DNA from: CBDBBY01 sp965205055 | Lineage (GTDB): Bacteria > Pseudomonadota > Alphaproteobacteria > Rhodobacterales > Rhodobacteraceae | Assembly: GCA_965205055.1 (NCBI GenBank) | Contig: OZ242030.1 | Coordinates: forward strand, 4,216,001 to 4,280,000 | Direction: 5' to 3' | DNA length: 64,000 nt | Shown here: positions 60,328-64,000 of the stretch, in pieces | Numbering within the stretch: position 1 is the first letter of the stretch | Layout: each line of letters begins with the position of its first letter | The notes under the pieces: generated by a model | Told to the model about the DNA's origin: nothing | What the model saw: only the letters and a program-made list of their open reading frames with translations | Database searches by the model: none | Program-made: the position numbers and the translations under genes

Positions 60328-61620
60328 CTAATTGGCTGCTTCCGCGGCGAACGCCTCCGCCGCGCTCGCTTGAGCGTCGCCGAGTATGCGCTCGTATTCG
60401 CCCGGGCTGTCCATGAATTCCTGGAACATCGAAAGCCCGACTTCCGCCACGGGAGGCGGAGTGGCCAGATCGTAGTTGAATGCAAACACGTCCGCGGCCG
60501 CAACGGCATTGAACGCCTTGAGCATCACTGCGTTGTACGCCGCCGGATCGACATTGACGTTGGCCGAAAGCGCGCCTTGCGCACCGGCCCATTTGGCCTG
60601 CGAATCCGGATTGCTGATCATTTCGGCAAGAAAGGCTTTCGCGCCGGGCACGTTCTGCGCGTTGGCCGACACGACCCATCCGTCGACAGGCCCGACCACC
60701 GCGTTGGCGACTCCGTCGTCGATGGCGGGGAATTCGAAGAAGTCGTAATCCTCCCCGGGTGTCAATCCCAGCCCGTTCCAGTAGCCGGTGATCCACGTGC
60801 CCATCAGCGTCATCGCCGCGTCGCCCCGAGCCACCTTGTCGGATGCGTCGGTCCAGCTGTCGGCGTTGGAATTCGGAAGGAAGCAATCCCTGTCGACGAG
60901 ATCCTTCCACAACGACATCGCCCTCATGACCGCGGGATCCGAATAGGATGCCGAGCCGTCCATGAGCGCGGCGCGGAACCCGGGTCCGGCCGTGCGGAGA
61001 ATCAAGTAGTCGAACCAGAATTGGGCCGGCCAGCGGTTCAACGAGCCCAGCGCGATCGGAGTCACGCCGTTCGCGTTGAGCGTATCGCATAGCGCCAGGA
61101 ATCCGTCCCAATCGGAGGGCATGTCCATGACGCCCGCGTCGGCGAGCACCTTCGTGTTGTAGAACATTCCCGCGTAATGGTAGTTCATCGGCACCAAGTA
61201 CCTGACGCCGTCGTACAAGGTCGCGCTGTCCGCGACGGATTTGGCCACGACCTCGTCGAGGCCTTCACTCGCCCACATGTCGTCGATCGGCGTCAAGCTG
61301 CCTGAATCGACCACGAACTGGACGCGGGCTCCCGCCCAGTAGCTGAAGACGTCCGGCAGGCTTTGGCCGGCGGCGCGGACAAGGATGTCGGTCTTGAAAT
61401 CCTCGTGCCCGACAGGGCTGTCCTTCATCATGTAACCGGTTCTGTCCTGGAAAACGCCGATGATCTCATCGAGAGCCTTCTTTCCGAATTCTCCGCTGAA
61501 ATAATGCGAGATCGTCACTTCGCCGCCGCTCTGGGCGGACGCCGGCACTCCGATTCCGACGAGCGGCGCGACCAGCGCCGCCGTCAACAGTTGCGTTCTG
61601 ATTTTTCTGACTGCTTTCAT
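60328..61620 (-). CDS. Second sugar ABC solute-binding protein
   Basis: The 430-residue protein has a signal peptide (basic KAVRKIRTQ, hydrophobic core, cleavage near ASAQ). It continues as a family-1 binding protein: TISHYFSGEFGKKAL, SLPDVFSYWAGA, YLVPMNYHYAGMFYN, a WF-rich sugar cleft (RWPAQFWFDYL) and MTLMGTWITGYW. ATG 61620 has GGAGAG seven bases upstream. It is the first gene of the minus-strand operon. No LacI-type regulator or operator was found near this copy. The sugar is unknown. Confidence 0.93.
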   Translation of the reverse strand: MKAVRKIRTQLLTAALVAPLVGIGVPASAQSGGEVTISHYFSGEFGKKALDEIIGVFQDRTGYMMKDSPVGHEDFKTDILVRAAGQSLPDVFSYWAGARVQFVVDSGSLTPIDDMWASEGLDEVVAKSVADSATLYDGVRYLVPMNYHYAGMFYNTKVLADAGVMDMPSDWDGFLALCDTLNANGVTPIALGSLNRWPAQFWFDYLILRTAGPGFRAALMDGSASYSDPAVMRAMSLWKDLVDRDCFLPNSNADSWTDASDKVARGDAAMTLMGTWITGYWNGLGLTPGEDYDFFEFPAIDDGVANAVVGPVDGWVVSANAQNVPGAKAFLAEMISNPDSQAKWAGAQGALSANVNVDPAAYNAVMLKAFNAVAAADVFAFNYDLATPPPVAEVGLSMFQEFMDSPGEYERILGDAQASAAEAFAAEAAN

Positions 61621-62355
61621 TCGTGCTCTCCTTGGCTGAATGAGCCGCGCGGGACTGCGCGGCGGACGCGCATGTTGCAATCTTTTTCAACAATCTGTCA
61701 AATCCGATGAAATCACGGGTGCGTTACATTTTTCGGGGGCGGGACGTTCCCGCGTTGTCGGGCGCCATCCGCGTTCCGCGTCGGCTGCGTCCCGTTTGTT
61801 GGCCGGACGGCTGCGGCGCGGCAAGCCCTCATTCGAGGAGGCCGGGCCCTATCAATAAGACACACTTGTACTCTGCGTTCCGCCCCTTGGCGGCTTGCTG
61901 TCGGGTGGCCGAATTCGCCGCCGAACCCGACGGCCCGCGAATCCGCGGTCGAAGCGGCGGCCGCTCCTCGGAATCCGGAAGCTCCGGTCCGCCTGGACGG
62001 ACTTCGCACCGATGATGCTCTTCTGCCGGGACTTCAGGACATAAGGAATGGACGAAGAGTCGACCGCGGGAAATTGATAGGCTGCTCAACCGGGTAAGCT
62101 TTCGGTCTACAAGAATCTTTCGCTGAGCGCGCCTCGCTCCAGTGCTGAAAATTGGTCAACCGTCCATCGGCTCCGTGAAGACCTGATAGGTGAGCTAACT
62201 CAAGAGTATGTTCGCTATATTTCGCGACCGGGGATTCTTTCCTTGCCTACAAATTGAAACAATATCGGTTAAGGAGACAGCTGGAAGCCTTCGGAAACCC
62301 TTTGCGTTTTACCTCAAGAAGAGATTCACCGGGAATGGTGGCATTGTAGATCGGA
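61621..62355. other. Intergenic stretch dominated by repeats
   Basis: It contains the upstream region of the second sugar operon. Two segments look like MITE ends (GGGTGCGTTACATTTTTCGG at ~61718 and GGCTGCGTCCCGTTTGTTGG at ~61782), followed by the 234-bp CCTATCAAT element and ~270 nt with no feature. Confidence 0.5.
61848..62081 (-). repeat. 234-bp MITE-like element with CCTATCAAT ends, second copy
   Basis: Inverted relative to the copy at 37250-37482, with high similarity across its length (e.g. GGAAGCTCCGGTCCGCCTGG / reverse of the other copy). The ends are CCTATCAATAAGAC and AAATTGATAGG. Confidence 0.82.
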
Positions 62356-62574
62356 ATGGCGAAGCAGATTGGCTTTTGGGATCTCGAGGAGTGTCTGAGC
62401 GAGATATCGGCCAAAGGGGACCGCTGGAGACGCAGGTCGCGACGGCGGATCTCGAGCGGTTCCGGTTGAACGTCGAGAGGGACGGCCGCCCGGTGCTGGA
62501 TCCATTCTTGAAATTCAAGATGCTCGTCCTGCAGAGCCCTGGTTGGCTGTCGCTCGACGGGAGCGAAGTCTAGT
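62356..62574 (+). pseudogene. IS5-family transposase N-terminal remnant, frameshifted
   Basis: MAKQIGFWDLEECLSEISAKGD is in one frame, then, after a shift near 62425, PLETQVATADLERFRLNVERDGRP and LKFKMLVLQSPGWLSLDGSE in another. This matches the start of IS5/IS903-type transposases (compare LAEISADGDPLEKL...VDFERFRP...LKFKMPVLQSLHGLSLEA in the intact copy at 56579). Only the first ~80 codons remain. Confidence 0.85.
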
Positions 62575-63056
62575 CAAGGCGTTTGCCAAAGCGGCGCAGA
62601 AGGATACGGAGGGTTCGGTCCATCTTTTTGGGTCGGGACGGTTTCGCGCGTTCGAGTTTCGCCTGGATTCGGCGTTTCAGCGGGTGTCTGAGTCCCCCTC
62701 CCCCCATTTTTGCGACTCCGCCTTGACGCCGGGGCGGCGGGTCCCTCAAGCTGCTTCCAGTTCCGATCATTCAGCTCAAAGGCGTAATCCACGCTTTCCC
62801 TCTCTTCAGCGGGCGGTCTCGCTCGAACTTCGGGTCCTCCGAGGCAGCTGCCGACCATGCGCGGCAAGCTGGAAGGATCGATTTTCCTACGTTCCAATAT
62901 GAACAGAACGGCCGCGGCGGCACCCAGCAACGCAAGCGTCCAGATCCGAAAATGCAGCAGCGCCAATGCCGCGAACAGCACGATCCTTGCGTCGAGAAAC
63001 ATGAATTTCGCGGGACGCTGGGCTTCGCGCCAGCAGTTCGTTTCGCCGATCTTCAA
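62574..63056 (-). CDS. icmT: IcmT/TraK family protein (type IVB secretion) with extended C-terminus
   Basis: From a TTG overlapping the dotB stop (TTGA), the protein reads ETNCWREAQRPAKFMFLDARIVLF, then FRIWTLALLGAAAAVLFILERR and GPEVRARPPAEERESVDYAF, which is the IcmT/TraK layout: W-R-x-x-x-x-P-A-x-F, one or two membrane helices, then RPW/DY.FE end. IcmT is a small inner-membrane component of Dot/Icm and IncI conjugation systems. The usual protein ends near residue 90-95; here ~60 low-complexity Pro/Arg residues follow until a stop next to an IS5 remnant, so the native stop was probably lost. The pairing with DotB supports the call. Confidence 0.75.
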   Translation of the reverse strand: MKIGETNCWREAQRPAKFMFLDARIVLFAALALLHFRIWTLALLGAAAAVLFILERRKIDPSSLPRMVGSCLGGPEVRARPPAEERESVDYAFELNDRNWKQLEGPAAPASRRSRKNGGRGTQTPAETPNPGETRTRETVPTQKDGPNPPYPSAPLWQTP

Positions 63057-64000
63057 CGCACGTCCCACCTCTCTTGCGGAGACTGCTCCAGAAAATGAAT
63101 CGCCTCCTCTTGGTCGACCAGCCCCGCTGAAACAAGCGCTTTTGCAGATTGCTCGAAGGTTTTCTTGAAGGTTGCCGCGAGCCCGTCGCGATCCGCTCCG
63201 CGCAGGACGTCTTCGATCAACGCCGGCCAGCGCGACGACGAATCCCTCAGCATCGAGAACCGCAAGGCTGCGCAGAACGAAACGTACTCTCTGACGGGCA
63301 CCCTGCCTTTGCAGCATTTCAGGGGAAGAAGATGCTGCACGAGAACAAACCGCAGCGATGCCGCGAGATCGCATGCCCTCTGTTCGCGCTCCTGCGCCGG
63401 AAAGACGGAAATCAGCCGTCTGACGCATTCCGCCACGGAGCCGGCATGAACCGTCGTATACACGAGATGCCCGGTCAGCGCAGCTTCAAGGGATGCGCCG
63501 ACTGTTTCCAGATCGCGGGACTCCCCGACGGAAATTATGTGCGGCTTTCTGCGAAGGGCGGAACGAATGCCCGATTGGAAATCAGGGACATGACGCCCCA
63601 CTTCCGATTGGCCGATCAACGACGCCGATCCCGATTCAGGAAATGACACGTCGCGATAAGTGAATTCTATCGGAGCTTGAATGTCGACGATTTTGACCGG
63701 CCGCTCGGCGCGCTCCAGATGGTGCCGGATCAACGCCGCCATTGTCGAGGATTTGCCGCTTCCGGTGGCGCCGGCAATCACCACAAGTCCGCTCCTCGGC
63801 GCCATTTCCGCGATTTCCCTTTCGGAAAGTCCGGCGAACCCCGCGTCGGGCGTGGTCGACGGCAGAATGCGGATCGTGATTTCCATTCCTGCGGAATCCA
63901 GTCCTTCAATGCCGGTTGCGTTGACCCGGAATCGCTGCTTGCCGCCGAACTCGGTCGGCAGCTCATAGGAGAAATCCAGCACCTTGCGGCCATTTATCTG
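63053..64000 (-). CDS. dotB: DotB/TraJ-type secretion ATPase (5' end outside window)
   Basis: A secretion ATPase of the PilT/DotB type, open to the right edge, so the N-terminal ~60-100 residues are missing. It has FRVNATGIEG, IRILPSTTPD (Asp-box region), Walker A VVIAGATGSGKSSTMAAL, KIVDIQAPIEFTYRD, a Walker B-like PHIISVGESRD, and the His box TGHLVYTTVHAGSV. DotB is the hexameric ATPase that recruits to the Dot/Icm (type IVB) machine, and TraJ is its conjugation homologue. The IcmT gene follows with a 4-nt overlap. Whether this is a host-interaction secretion system or a conjugative element cannot be decided from the part visible. Confidence 0.9.
   Translation of the reverse strand, partial: QINGRKVLDFSYELPTEFGGKQRFRVNATGIEGLDSAGMEITIRILPSTTPDAGFAGLSEREIAEMAPRSGLVVIAGATGSGKSSTMAALIRHHLERAERPVKIVDIQAPIEFTYRDVSFPESGSASLIGQSEVGRHVPDFQSGIRSALRRKPHIISVGESRDLETVGASLEAALTGHLVYTTVHAGSVAECVRRLISVFPAQEREQRACDLAASLRFVLVQHLLPLKCCKGRVPVREYVSFCAALRFSMLRDSSSRWPALIEDVLRGADRDGLAATFKKTFEQSAKALVSAGLVDQEEAIHFLEQSPQERWDVR

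Overview
The window looks like chromosomal DNA of an IS-rich alphaproteobacterium: GC-rich host genes, two complete sugar ABC operons, a LacI regulator with a CCGAAACCGGTTTCGG operator, RidA, a ZrgA-type zinc operon, and at the right edge a Dot/Icm (type IVB) DotB-IcmT pair. The taxonomic call is inference from gene content; no rRNA, tRNA or CRISPR was seen.

Layout. 1-8.3 kb: the end of a HipA kinase, then a LacI-controlled operon (LacI, solute-binding protein, two permeases, a GH63/MGH1-like glycosidase, ATPase). The first permease carries an unusual DUF11-like periplasmic insert. 8.3-9.6 kb: a 166-bp MITE and a decayed antitoxin/PIN pair cut by an IS5 element. 10.6-19.3 kb: a lower-GC accessory block that reads as a defence island: AAA ATPase + PIN, a DUF1156-type DNA methyltransferase split by a frameshift in an A7 run and followed by a PD-(D/E)xK nuclease remnant, and a double-GHKL ATPase/histidine kinase with a receiver-domain partner. 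19.9-23.2 kb: a zinc-type operon (DUF2796, ABC ATPase, FtsX-like permease, DUF3299). 23.6-26.8 kb: RidA and a large TbpB-like lipoprotein. 26.9-31.9 kb: a nest of ISKra4, truncated ISAs1 and IS21. 32.3-38.9 kb: a GH3-type adenylase, an acyltransferase-3 membrane protein, a PemK-like/Phd toxin-antitoxin pair and a AAA ATPase. 39-43.5 kb: a broken SMC/TrlF-like ATPase, two ISAs1 copies (one dead, one intact) and an ImmA/DUF4411-PIN pair. 45.2-51.3 kb: a type III restriction-modification locus with a PLD-like nuclease. 51.4-52.2 kb: a dNMP-kinase-like gene. 53.4-55.2 kb: an exported-looking protein built around 36 exact-register 12-nt repeats. 55.6-57.1 kb: IS5 and a truncated ISKra4. 57.4-61.6 kb: a second sugar ABC operon. 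62-64 kb: repeats, an IS5 relic, IcmT and DotB.

Two themes join the parts. First, defence and conflict genes (AAA-PIN, R-M remnants, GHKL-receiver, type III R-M, two or three TA modules, HipA) alternate with mobile DNA. Second, several small non-coding repeat families recur: an ISKra4-derived MITE of about 166 bp (three full copies, two or more fragments), a 233-bp element ending in CCTATCAAT (two copies plus one solo end), and a 55-bp sequence (three copies) lying at or near gene ends. The best candidates for something undescribed are the 12-nt-repeat protein, the double-GHKL/receiver pair, the AAA-PIN pair and the DUF11-bearing permease.
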